From: Candidatus Gastranaerophilales bacterium
Lineage (GTDB): Bacteria > Cyanobacteriota > Vampirovibrionia > Gastranaerophilales > Gastranaerophilaceae
DNA: 64,000 nt
Reading direction: 5' to 3'
NCBI GenBank assembly: GCA_944323135.1
Contig: CALURI010000008.1
Coordinates: 41,188-105,187, forward strand
Shown: piece after piece, positions 44,627 to 53,903 of the stretch
Position numbering within the stretch: the first letter of the stretch is position 1
How the letters are laid out: each line of letters starts with the position of its first letter
Notes under the pieces: model-generated
What the model saw: only the letters and a program-made list of their open reading frames with translations
The model's database searches: none
What the model was told of the DNA's origin: nothing
Program-made: the position numbers and the translations under genes

Positions 44627-45995
44627 CTTGAACCTCCGTATAATTTTTGATTAATTTAGCCGTTTTACCTGTTTCCTTCTCCCAACGGTAAATCGTCACA
44701 TCCACATATCTTGGGCTGATTTCAATCAATCTTGCCCTACGTTTGCAACGTTCTGCGGCAAGTAATGTAGAGCCTGAACCGCCGAAACAGTCAAGAACTA
44801 TATCGTTTTTAGATGAGGAATCAAGCAAAATGTCATGGAGCATCGGCACTGCTTTAACAGCAGGATGGAGCTTTAGAAGCTCCAAAGATGATGGATTTGT
44901 TGCACGAACCCCTGGATAATCCCAAACGTTAGTCCTGTATCTCCCGTTTTTGCCAAGCTGAATATGGTTCTGATGCTTAGCTTTTCCGTTTTTGAATATC
45001 GGAATCATTTCGTGTTGGCTTCTATACAGAGCCCCCATACCGCCTATTAATTTGTTCCAGACTGCAATATTTTTGAGTTCGGTATAATGCCTTTTACCCT
45101 GTGTCAGCAAGGTATTCAACCCAGCCCAGTCCATAAACAGATAATGCAGCGAGCCATCAATCGAAAATTTAATTAGGTTCTGCATAAATTTTGAGATAAA
45201 TTCTGCAAACTCAGTTTCACTCATTTCGCCTGACGCCATTGCAAACTCATCATGTTTAGTCTTACCCAAGCCGCAAACATGACCGTTAATCTTACAGTTA
45301 TATGGAGGATCAGTTATGACTATTTGTGCCAATTCGCCCTGCATAAGAATTTCAAAAGACCTGACAAGTAAAGAATCACCGCAGTAAACAAAATGATCCC
45401 CAAGCCGCCAGAGGTCCCCAAATTTAACTTTGGGCGGAATATTTGCATCAAGCCAACTTTCGTCTTCTTTGTCCGAGTTGTGGACTTTGCTTTCATCAGA
45501 ATCCTTGATGAGAAATATTTCATCGTAATCAACGGTATCGAATCCCAAATCCTCAAAAGTTATGTCAAACTTTATTAATTTTTCGATTTCTTCTTTAAGG
45601 TTTCCGAAATTCCATTCGCCATCTTCTGCAATTCTGTTATCCAGAATTCTGATTGCATCAGCTTCTTCTGGTGTCAAATTCTCAAGTATTATCACAGGGA
45701 TTTGTCTCAGCCCAAGCTTTTTTGCGGCTAAAAGCCGCAACTCCCCCGCTATAATTTTCAATTGTTTGTCAACCAGAATTGGATTGGTAAAGCCAAATTT
45801 CTTGATAGCATTTATTATTTTTTGAAGCTGCTTTTTTGAATGTTTACGCAAACTTTTATTACTTGCAATAATTAAAACAATGTCAATCATCTGTAAATTG
45901 CTGCTTGGATGCTTGCCTTCAAGAACAACTTTTTTAAAGTGGCGCAATGCATTTTCAATTGTGTCGTTATTGAGTTGTATATGTATGTTTTCCAT
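44613..45995 (-). CDS. ParB-domain fused to DNA methyltransferase
   Basis: 460 residues. The N-terminal ParB/Srx-like domain has KIIAGELRLLAAKKLGLRQI followed by LDNRIAEDGEW. The C-terminal beta-class amino-methyltransferase has motif IV VITDPPYNCKI near residue 227 and motif I DCFGGSGSTLLAAERCKR near 420, a circularly permuted order as in this class. It is probably an orphan modification enzyme of a mobile element, since no matching nuclease is adjacent. AGGAGATATAT precedes the ATG. It overlaps DUF5681 downstream and follows the 115-residue gene by 92 bp. Confidence 0.88.
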   Translation of the reverse strand: MENIHIQLNNDTIENALRHFKKVVLEGKHPSSNLQMIDIVLIIASNKSLRKHSKKQLQKIINAIKKFGFTNPILVDKQLKIIAGELRLLAAKKLGLRQIPVIILENLTPEEADAIRILDNRIAEDGEWNFGNLKEEIEKLIKFDITFEDLGFDTVDYDEIFLIKDSDESKVHNSDKEDESWLDANIPPKVKFGDLWRLGDHFVYCGDSLLVRSFEILMQGELAQIVITDPPYNCKINGHVCGLGKTKHDEFAMASGEMSETEFAEFISKFMQNLIKFSIDGSLHYLFMDWAGLNTLLTQGKRHYTELKNIAVWNKLIGGMGALYRSQHEMIPIFKNGKAKHQNHIQLGKNGRYRTNVWDYPGVRATNPSSLELLKLHPAVKAVPMLHDILLDSSSKNDIVLDCFGGSGSTLLAAERCKRRARLIEISPRYVDVTIYRWEKETGKTAKLIKNYTEVQDGNR

Positions 45996-46087
45996 ATATA
46001 TCTCCTGTATTTTAACTTGCTAACAATCCTTATTCAGCACAAATTGTGCCGATAAAGGCAAAAGGACCCGTGCAATAAAAATTGCAA

Positions 46088-46435
46088 TTATGCAAGTAAA
46101 TCAGGAGTTGTATCGTCAGTATAAATCTGATGTAAGAGCACTAAGTTTTGTATATTTATTTCTAAGAAAATAGGAATTTGAGGCTTTATAAATTCCCAAA
46201 GGCGTAATTCTATTTCAAAATCAGTCAAGTGCTGAACAAAGAATTCAAAATTTGAAATTGAACGGATTAAATCGAGTAAAAAAGCCTGCATATATCGGCA
46301 AACTTTTTTGCATTTATGCTTTACCGGTTCGTTAATTGAGGAGACCATGCTACCAATCAAAGCTTCCATTGATTGAAGCCCATTTGAGTATTTTATTGAG
46401 TTGTCATCTATATTTTTGCTGATTCTTATACTCAT
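46088..46435 (-). CDS. Hypothetical protein, 115 residues
   Basis: No recognised family. It begins MSIRISKNIDDNSIKYSNGL and is mostly helical with a hydrophobic, aromatic middle (YMQAFLLDLIRSISNFEFFV) and an acidic C-terminus. There are a few cysteines but no metal-site spacing. AGGAGAAAAGAA precedes the ATG. It heads the DUF5681/methyltransferase transcript, so it may be a partner or regulator of that module. Confidence 0.55.
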   Translation of the reverse strand: MSIRISKNIDDNSIKYSNGLQSMEALIGSMVSSINEPVKHKCKKVCRYMQAFLLDLIRSISNFEFFVQHLTDFEIELRLWEFIKPQIPIFLEINIQNLVLLHQIYTDDTTPDLLA

Positions 46436-46589
46436 TTCTTTTCTCCTACATGCATATTCTAACCATGCTTTCAGATTTTGACAACCCCATGATGCAGATT
46501 TACAGCTGCTTTAGTGATTAATCATAGTTAAAACCGTTATCACAAAAGGCTTTTGCCTATATGAAATATCGTAAACTTTTATAAAATTA

Positions 46590-46620
46590 GTAAAAGGAGC
46601 TAAAAATAAACTCCTTTTAC
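46590..46620 (-). terminator. Hairpin after the autotransporter gene
   Basis: Perfect 10-bp inverted repeat GTAAAAGGAG / CTCCTTTTAC with an 11-base loop, 5 bp past the autotransporter stop. The T-tail is interrupted, so it may be a transcript-end stabiliser as much as a terminator. The rest of the 189-bp gap to 46435 shows nothing further. Confidence 0.6.
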
Positions 46621-46624
46621 ATTG

Positions 46625-49600
46625 TTAAATATTTTCATTTGGCTTAGTTTCATGCCCGAAGATATACCTTAGTCCTGCATTAGCAGCGATACCGTTTCTG
46701 CCGCCGTGGCGAAGAAGCACCTGTCCGTAAGCCGTAAAGTTATCGTTAATCGTTTTCTGAATACCCAAACCATATTGAACATAAGGTTTCATGCTTAAAT
46801 CCGGCAGAGTTGCCATATTGGCTGTAAACTGCGAATCATTCATTATGTTCCAGTTCATTCCCGCTGTTAAGTATGGCTGCCAGCCGTTTTTGGTGTTGAG
46901 AGCAAATCTTACGTTCGGTGAAATTTGTAAAGCATGCAACGGGTCGCCGTTTATGCTCACACCTGCTGCATTTGTGTAATCAAATGTGTTTATGAAGGTG
47001 TAGCTTAAGAGTAAACTCGGCTGGATTATAAATTTGCCGTCTTTAAATTCAAAATTGTAACCTGTTTTGTTTGCAACACCTGCCATAAACATTGGAAAAT
47101 CCTCGTTTCCGTAGCGTGTACTTGCATCTGCTACGCTTGCTCCTGCGTTCACTGTCAAACCTGTGAAGAAGTTACCTTTATAAAATGTTCCTGTTAAACC
47201 TAAGTTACCTCCGTTTTGGTAAATGCTGTTGCCATTGAATGACTGGTGGCTTCCAAGATATGACACATGGGCACTTAATACACCTTCTCCGCCATTTTTA
47301 AACTGGTGAATTGCACTATCTCCGCCGATGAATGTGCCGTATGAGAAGCTGTCAACTTTTGGTCCGTTTTTCAATCCGACACTGTCATAAGCCGCAAACG
47401 GTCTTACCCAGGTTCCGCCGGAATTTGTTTCGTTTACTTTGTAAGTCACTCCGTCCGCTTCTTCAGTTATTGCGTATCTGTTTGCTTGTTTTTGTGCAAG
47501 TCTGACGCTTGCGGGATTGAGCATCCGCATGTCCATATTGTTGAATGCGTTATTATATGTATCAAGCATACTTACATATCCGCCAAGCTGTGCCGCAACC
47601 GGGCCAACCATAACTGATGGGTTCACGTTATTATAGTTTTCGCTTGAGCCGCGTGAGAATGTAAAGTTTCCAGTTGATGGATTGTACCCTACTCCGTATT
47701 TATAAACAGGAGAATATGCAACTTCCGTTACTGTTGTTCCGATATGGCTTGCAAGAGAATCATTTTCTCCTAACATTACAGCGGGTTCTACTGCGTTAAT
47801 TTCTACCTTATCTTTTGTTGCGTCGCTTAAGAGATTTATTTCACTGACGTTCAGGATTGCGTCTTTATTTGCGGTTGCACTGTCTGCGGTAATCTTATCC
47901 ATTGTTTCTTTTGCAAGATCAGCGTCAAGCATAATATTTGAATTTGAATTAATATTTATTGCCGCAAGATCGATTGTTCCGACTGCGTTATTGGCAAGAT
48001 TTAATGTGCCACCGTTAAAGTTCAGAGTATTTTTATTTTCCTGACCGTTTAAGTATTCATCTTTTGTAAAACCTACCATTCCGCTGTTGAGGTTGTAGTT
48101 TACGCCGTCTATGTATGTGTTGTGGACTGTGTTTGTATTTTCGTTTGATAATGTCAACTGATGAACTTTATTATTAAATGAAATATTTCCGTTACCATTA
48201 AGGTTGAGTTCGTTTGCGGAATTTGCGGAATTTATTTTGTCATTGACAGTAATCCCTTTGCCGTTTTGAGTATTTAAGAAGGCTTTTGAAGTTGTCCCGT
48301 CAAGGTAAATTACGTCTGTATTCGAGTTATTTCCTAATGAAATATCGTTGTTTGAAGCGTTAATATTTACAGCACCGCCATCATTGACTGTTAAAGCCCC
48401 TTTTCTTTCCGGCACAGGAGCAAAGCCTTTAATATTTGTATCATTAAAAGTTAATGTCTGTCCACTGTTGATTGCAAATCCTACATTATTTTCACCATCA
48501 AGAGTATAGCCGTTCCCGTTTACGGTTAAAGATTTTCCTCCAAGTTCGCCTGTCCAGCCGGTTTCGGAATTTGTCGCAGTGATTTTAATATCGCTGGTGG
48601 TTGAATAAATTCTGTCATCTGACAAAGCTACATCCACACCGCCGACTTTATCTGTCTGGTTTACGGCAACTGTAAACCCGTCAGTTTTAAGTGCTTCACC
48701 ATTTTCATCCGCAAGGCGGTTTACTGTAAGGTTGTTATCTTTTGCTTTTATTGTGTAAACATAATCGTTTGTCAGAACATTTATTCCAATTTCGGGTGTT
48801 TTCAATTCCATACCGTCAGGAGTAATTGAAGCTGTGTATTCGTTTTTAGTTACATCTGCAAAGTCAGACATAATATTTACGTTTTGGAGATTTAATGTTC
48901 CCGTTGCCGTAGCAGCTTTAATTGTGTCCATCACATTATCAGAACTTGCAAGGTTCATGTCAATTTTGAGGTTTGCGTTGTTGGAGGTTAAACTATTGAG
49001 GTTCATTCCGCCTACATTATTGTTTGCCAAATCAAGCAGAGAACCTTCTTCCAAGTTTAAATCTGTTCCATCAAGGTAATTGTCTTTCGTTAATGCAAGA
49101 GTTCCAGCTTTCAAATTTACAGCAAGTGCAGAATTTTCATCAGGCGATACAAAATTATCAATCACTATTTTACCGACTGATGAAAGATTTTCGTACAGGC
49201 TGTTTATTGAAGAATCATTTATATTAATTACTGCATTTTTCCCAACTATGCCGCCATTAAAAGATATTTCTTTTCCCTGATTCGCATTAAGATTTAATGT
49301 ACCGTCTGCAATATAAATATCTCCGCCTTTTTCCGCAGTGTTGCCACTAAATTTTACGTCTTTATTTAATGCAGTGACAGTAACTGTCGGAACAGGTGCC
49401 ATACTGTTCTTATACTCTGCGTTGATAGCGCCGCCCTGCTTTGCAGTGTTATTTGTGAAATCTGTATCTGTTATATTCAAGCTTTGTCCGTAATCAAAAT
49501 TAACAGCACCACCTGAACCTGTTGTTGAATTTTGGGTAAATGTTGAGTTATTAATATTTGCAACGGTGCTCCCTGCACTCATGGCGCCACCGCCTTCACC

Positions 49601-51586
49601 TCCGGCAACATTCCCTTCAAAACTTGAATTTTCTATTGTTAAGTTTTCTCCACCGTGTGAAATTGCACCGCCATATCCGTCGTCATAATTATAATCAACC
49701 TGCTCTACTTCTCCATTGCCTTTATAATTATAAGTTGTTCCTTTATTATTTGCTTTTGCAATGTTATTTTTGAAAATACTGTTTTTAACGGTTAAATTCC
49801 CGCTGACATACATTGCCCCGCCGTCACCGCCGGTTGTGTTTCCTGTAAATTCACTGTCTTCTATGGTTGTATCGCCATAAGATACAATAGCCCCGCCTGA
49901 ACCAAGTCCGTAGTGTTCATTATTCCAGGTATAGGTTTTATCACCTACTGTTAAAGTGCCGCTGTCAGAATTTTCATTGTACGAACTGTTATTGATAAAT
50001 TTACTGTCTTTAATATTTAAATTTGCTGTGGAATTCTCCTCCCGACCATCATTAAAAATCGCTCCGCCGTATGCAGCAGTATTATTTTCAAACGTATTAC
50101 TTTCAATATTAAGATCAGCGTTTTTGTTATAAATTGCACCACCGGAACCGCTATGACTTTTTCGTACAGAATTTTGAGAAACAGTAATACCATTATCATC
50201 ATAAGTGTTATTAGTAACATTTTGGTATTCTTGTAAGGCGTTATTACCGGTAAAAGTATTTCCTTTAAATTCTTTTACTGTACCTTCATTGTATATTGCA
50301 CCGCCTTCTGCAGCGTTGTTATTTTCAAATTTTGAATTTGTAACTTTCAATCCCGGGAAATATAATAATTCTTCATTACCCCCGAAACCATTAAAATAAA
50401 TTGCTCCGCCCTGACCTTCTTTTATGCCGTTTTCGTTAGTTTTTAATGCTGAATTACCTTTGAAAACTGTATTGTCAACTGACAAATATCCGCCTGAATA
50501 TATAGCTCCGCCCTTAGGAATAGTTGTATAACCATAATCTTCTTCTGCTGCAGTGACTGTGCCTTGGTCATCAACAAAATAATTTGAATAAATATCGGAC
50601 GGTTTATCATTTGTAACAGAGTTATTTTCAAATGTTGAATCTTTAATAGAAATATCAGAATATATAGTATTTTTTAATTCCTGTACTCCCTCTTCGTTAG
50701 GAGGACCGAAAATATGTAAACTAATGCCCTGAAAATACGCTGCACCACCCGCATTTTCTGCCTTGTTTGAAGTAAATTTTGTATTTGTTATATTGACTTC
50801 ACCCGTCGCAGTCAACGCTCCGCCTGCAGCGTACAAACCTTCTGCTCTGTTGTTTTCGAATGTAGACTCTTTAATATTAAATGCAGGCAATTTTGTGACT
50901 TCTGTATCCAGATCTGTATATTTGTACAGATAATTTTCTTGTAGTGCCAATGCTCCGCCGCCAGAAACTCCGTTTGATTTGACATAATTGTTTGTAAAAG
51001 TTGAATTAACTATATTTGCGATTCTGCCGTTAATCGCACCGCCGCTTGCCGACACCTGCAACAAATCATATTGCGGATTTTCAGTTGTTAAAGTTATATC
51101 TACACGGTTGTTAGAAAAGATTGTGCTATTTATTTCACTTATAATAAAACCTGAATCTATTGCGCCACCTGAGCCAAATAATGATTCGTAAGCTTTCGGT
51201 TTCTCAAATTCTTCCGGCCAGTCTGAGAAATCTTGTTTAAGATACATTCCAGTTGCAACATTATTTGTAAAAATGCTATTGTTTATAGCTCCTATTATCG
51301 GAGAAGAAAGATCTTACTCACTTATCATATATGTTGTATAGATTGCTCCGCCATTTTGTGCAGTATTTCCGTCAAATGTTGAAGAATTTATGCTGTCAAT
51401 CTTTCCATTACCTTCAACTGAAACAGCACCACCTGTCCCGTCGTATTGAATATTATTATATGTTTTATCCTGAATATTAATAGTTTCACCATCTTTAACT
51501 ATGGTTCTATCCGCAGCAGATACAACGTTTGTGGTAGCTAATACTGCCGCCGCCAGTAAGGATGTCAAAAAGCTATTCTTCTTCAT
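46625..51586 (-). pseudogene. Pmp-like autotransporter adhesin (type Va), broken by an in-frame TAA near its start
   Basis: A signal peptide (SFLTSLLAAAVLATTNVVSAA) starts the frame at ATG 51586, followed by about 60 residues of passenger, then TAA at 51314-51316. The frame continues uninterrupted (DLSSPIIGAINNSIFTNNVA) for about 1560 further residues. The passenger is a beta-helix of Pmp-type repeats, GGAIYN and F(E/T)NN. The last about 270 residues are an autotransporter barrel: GGTWVRPFAAYDSVG opens it and AAYGQVLLRH-like strands lead to AGLRYIFGH near the end. Intact, it would be a surface adhesin of about 1650 residues. As read, only a secreted 90-residue stub could be made, unless the stop is read through. 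Confidence 0.78.
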
Positions 51587-51725
51587 TCTCTTCTCCAAAT
51601 TCTTTATTTAGGACATATTTTTCTATAAATTACCATATTTAAAATAGTATTACAAGATTAAAAACAGAAAAATCATCTATTTAGATGTCTTTAATACGGT
51701 TTATAAGTTAGAAATATACTATTAT

Positions 51726-51738
51726 CCTCTAAAAGAGG
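51726..51738 (+). promoter_or_regulatory. Hairpin that covers the ribosome binding site of the XRE gene
   Basis: CCTCT-AAA-AGAGG is a perfect 5-bp stem, and the right arm AGAGG (51734-51738) is the Shine-Dalgarno for the ATG at 51745. If it forms, translation initiation would be lowered. Confidence 0.4.
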
Positions 51739-51744
51739 TAGACT

Positions 51745-52062
51745 ATGAACATAAAAAAAGATTTCGGGCAAAGAATAAAAGAATTACGAAACAAAAAGGG
51801 GATAACACAATATCAGCTTGCTGAAATGACAGGGATTGACCCAAAACATATGAGCCACATTGAAACAGGAAGAAGCTTTCCAAAAGCAGATCTGATAGAA
51901 AAATTTGCAAACGCTTTAGATATAGAATATACACAACTATTTCAAACCGAACATTTGCAGGATAGAGATGTTTTGCTTTGTAAAATAACTAATTTACTAG
52001 AAAATGCTACTGATAACGATTTAAAGGTAATTTATAAATTAATTTGCGGCTATATAAATTAA
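51745..52062 (+). CDS. XRE-family helix-turn-helix regulator
   Basis: 105 residues with FGQRIKELRNKKGITQYQLAEMTGIDPKHMSHIETGR, a textbook Cro/C1 domain, followed by a helical tail that may dimerise. It is likely a regulator of the element; the imperfect palindrome GACACAATTGTTATC in both 61-bp inverted repeats nearby is a possible operator for it, which is inference. It is convergent with the 61-residue gene at 52076. Its ribosome binding site is inside a small hairpin. Confidence 0.88.
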   Translation: MNIKKDFGQRIKELRNKKGITQYQLAEMTGIDPKHMSHIETGRSFPKADLIEKFANALDIEYTQLFQTEHLQDRDVLLCKITNLLENATDNDLKVIYKLICGYIN

Positions 52063-52075
52063 GGCTGCTTCAATA

Positions 52076-52261
52076 TTATTCCTCATTTCCCTCGATTGGT
52101 ACAATTTCATCAAGTTCTATGTGGTATCGTTTGCCGTTTTTATCAACACAAGTTGCATACCAAATATTTTCATCCGCAAATTCATTTAACCAAGTTTTAA
52201 TAAGTAATCCTATCTCATTTGTCTTGCGGTTTAAAATCTTTGTTCCGAATGCGATATCCAT
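52076..52261 (-). CDS. Small hypothetical protein of the recombinase region
   Basis: 61 residues, beginning MDIAFGTKILNRKTNEIGLL and ending IELDEIVPIEGNEE, predicted as a small beta-barrel (SH3-like), acidic at the C-terminus. ACAAGGAGGAACGACTT gives a strong ribosome binding site. The left 61-bp inverted repeat lies 17 bp upstream and probably supplies its promoter, just as the right copy lies before the DUF2924 gene. Function unknown. Confidence 0.62.
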   Translation of the reverse strand: MDIAFGTKILNRKTNEIGLLIKTWLNEFADENIWYATCVDKNGKRYHIELDEIVPIEGNEE

Positions 52262-52278
52262 AAGTCGTTCCTCCTTGT

Positions 52279-52339
52279 ACTTACATAAATCGCTCTAGTT
52301 GCAAGCAAAATCAAGTCCATTGACACAATTGTTATCATT
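52279..52339 (+). repeat. Left copy of a 61-bp inverted repeat
   Basis: ACTTACATAAATCGCTCTAG at its start and TTGACACAATTGTTATCATT at its end. The reverse complement of 53502-53562 matches it at 56 of 61 positions by hand alignment. It contains the -35 box of the Mrr promoter and faces outward toward the gene at 52261. Confidence 0.85.
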
Positions 52340-52348
52340 CGCTACAAT
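52320..52348 (+). promoter_or_regulatory. Promoter of the Mrr gene, overlapping a palindrome
   Basis: TTGACA at 52320-52325 and TACAAT at 52343-52348 with a 17-bp spacer. The -35 box lies in the left inverted repeat and the -10 box just outside it. GACACAATTGTTATC (52322-52336) is an imperfect palindrome that overlaps the -35 box and could be an operator. Confidence 0.7.
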
Positions 52349-52367
52349 TAGAAAAAAGGAGTTTAGA

Positions 52368-53273
52368 ATGGCTATTCCAAATTATCAAGAATTTATGCTT
52401 CCTACGTTAGAAGTTATTGCAGATGGTCAAGTTCATAAAAACAGTGAAGTCGCTCAGGCTGTAGCAAAAATATTAAATCTAACAGAAGAAGATATGCAGG
52501 AAATGCTACCTAGCGGTAATCAACAAACATATTACAACAGAGCTGGTTGGGCAAGAACTTACCTGAAAAAAGCAGGTTTATTAGAATACCCGTCTCGTGG
52601 TGTTATGCAAATTACAGAAACTGGAAAAAATGTAATGACTAATAAACCTGAGAAAATTGATAATAAATTTTTGTCACAATTTGAACAATTTAATCAGTTT
52701 AAAAATAATACAGAAAATGATATAACTGCAAATAAAGATCAAGAAGTTTTAACAGACTCACATACTCCTGATGAGATTTTTGAAGTTGCAGAAAATGAAT
52801 ATTTAAATTCTCTAAAACAAGATTTATTGGATAATTTAAAGAAAATTGATCCTGTACGTTTTGAACGAATAGTTATTGACTTGATGGAAAAAATGAATTA
52901 CGGTGTCGGTTCTATGACAAAGTTAAGTCATGACGGAGGCATCGATGGGATTATAAACGAAGATGAACTTGGATTGGGTAAAATTTATCTTCAAGCCAAA
53001 AGATATTCAGAAAATAAGGTAAATGAAAGAGAAATTCAAAATTTTGTTGGAGCACTTGATTGTTCTGATACTAATAAAGGTGTTTTTATTACAACCAGTT
53101 ATTTTGGAGAAAAAGCTCAGCAAAAAGCTGCGGCTGCAAAAAATAAAATTATACGACTTATCGATGGAGATGAGCTTACAAATCTAATGATTAAATATAA
53201 TCTTGGAGTTCAAGTAAAAAGAACTTTTGTAATAAAAAAATTAGATGAAGATTACTTATCTGGTGATTTATAA
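52368..53273 (+). CDS. mrr: Mrr-type restriction endonuclease
   Basis: About 301 residues from MAIPNYQEFMLPTLEVIADG. Residues 1-90 are the Mrr_N winged helix (with YYNRAGWARTYLKKAGLLE). The catalytic domain has FERIVIDLMEKMNYG, then HDGGIDGI near residue 190 and the QxK motif YLQAKRY near 208, the nuclease core of type IV enzymes that cut methylated DNA. AAAAGGAGTTTAG precedes ATG 52368; a longer frame to 52299 would cover the promoter. It is framed by 61-bp inverted repeats. It probably protects the element's host from modified phage DNA. Confidence 0.88.
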   Translation: MAIPNYQEFMLPTLEVIADGQVHKNSEVAQAVAKILNLTEEDMQEMLPSGNQQTYYNRAGWARTYLKKAGLLEYPSRGVMQITETGKNVMTNKPEKIDNKFLSQFEQFNQFKNNTENDITANKDQEVLTDSHTPDEIFEVAENEYLNSLKQDLLDNLKKIDPVRFERIVIDLMEKMNYGVGSMTKLSHDGGIDGIINEDELGLGKIYLQAKRYSENKVNEREIQNFVGALDCSDTNKGVFITTSYFGEKAQQKAAAAKNKIIRLIDGDELTNLMIKYNLGVQVKRTFVIKKLDEDYLSGDL

Positions 53274-53356
53274 CACGATAAGTTTTGTGTTTGAAGGCTT
53301 GATATAAACTCCTTTTAAGTGATGTATATAAGTACAGAACTTGAAAGGAGTTTATT

Positions 53357-53503
53357 ATGGCAAATTTAGAAGAACTTATTGGTGTACTTACTGAGGTACA
53401 AAATTTAGATCCTGAAAATAAAACTGCAGATGTAAGAATCTACAATAAGTACATATTAATAACAAAGCCAGACAAGGAAGATGGCTATTTTATTGAGCTT
53501 TAA
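53357..53503 (+). CDS. Small hypothetical protein, 48 residues
   Basis: MANLEELIGVLTEVQNLDPE onwards, ending DKEDGYFIEL. GAAAGGAGTTTATT is a strong ribosome binding site. It is acidic with no membrane span. The stop codon overlaps the right inverted repeat. It lies with the Mrr gene inside the inverted-repeat segment, so it may be an accessory or immunity-type partner. Unrecognised. Confidence 0.55.
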   Translation: MANLEELIGVLTEVQNLDPENKTADVRIYNKYILITKPDKEDGYFIEL

Positions 53504-53562
53504 TGATAACAATTGTGTCAATGGGCTTGATTTCATTTGTAACTAGAGCGATTTATGTAAGT
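53502..53562 (-). repeat. Right copy of the 61-bp inverted repeat
   Basis: Reverse complement of the left copy at 52279-52339 with 5 mismatches, four of them clustered in the middle. It faces outward toward the DUF2924 gene, which starts 23 bp further. Facing inward it keeps TTGACA but has no -10 box at the right distance. Confidence 0.85.
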
Positions 53563-53585
53563 AAGCAGAACAAAAAGGTATTCAC

Positions 53586-53903
53586 ATGGCTTTAAATATT
53601 TTTGAAAAACGCACCAAGGCTTGGGAAGAGAAATATGGCTCATTGCCAACACAAATTCAACGTAAAATTGATAAGCTAGTTGAACAATATGATAAAACTC
53701 AACAAACCGAGAAATCTCTTAAAATTTTATCAATTACAGACGGAACAAAATTGGTTCGTGAGTTTAAAGGTAAGCGATACTCGGTAACAGTAATTCAAAA
53801 TGGTTATGAATATAATGGCAAAAAGTACAAAAGTTTATCTGCAATAGCCAATGAAATTACTGGTACTCGTTGGAATGGCAAGAAATTTTTCGGGGTGGCA
53901 TGA
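53586..53903 (+). CDS. DUF2924 family protein
   Basis: 105 residues. GTKLVREFKGKRYSVTVIQN, then FEYNGKKYKSLSAIANEITG (position-shifted) and GTRWNGKKFFG at the C-terminus, are the DUF2924 signature. Such proteins sit just before large serine recombinases in phage and islands and are thought to be DNA-binding helpers. Its stop overlaps the recombinase start (ATGATG), so the pair is coupled. AAAAAGGTATTCAC precedes the ATG. Confidence 0.88.
   Translation: MALNIFEKRTKAWEEKYGSLPTQIQRKIDKLVEQYDKTQQTEKSLKILSITDGTKLVREFKGKRYSVTVIQNGYEYNGKKYKSLSAIANEITGTRWNGKKFFGVA

Noticed and set aside
32941..51316. Genome-wide reassignment of TAA or TAG
   Set aside because: Dozens of intact genes in the window end at TAA or TAG at the expected family length, so both are normal stops; only local read-through or mutation remains possible.
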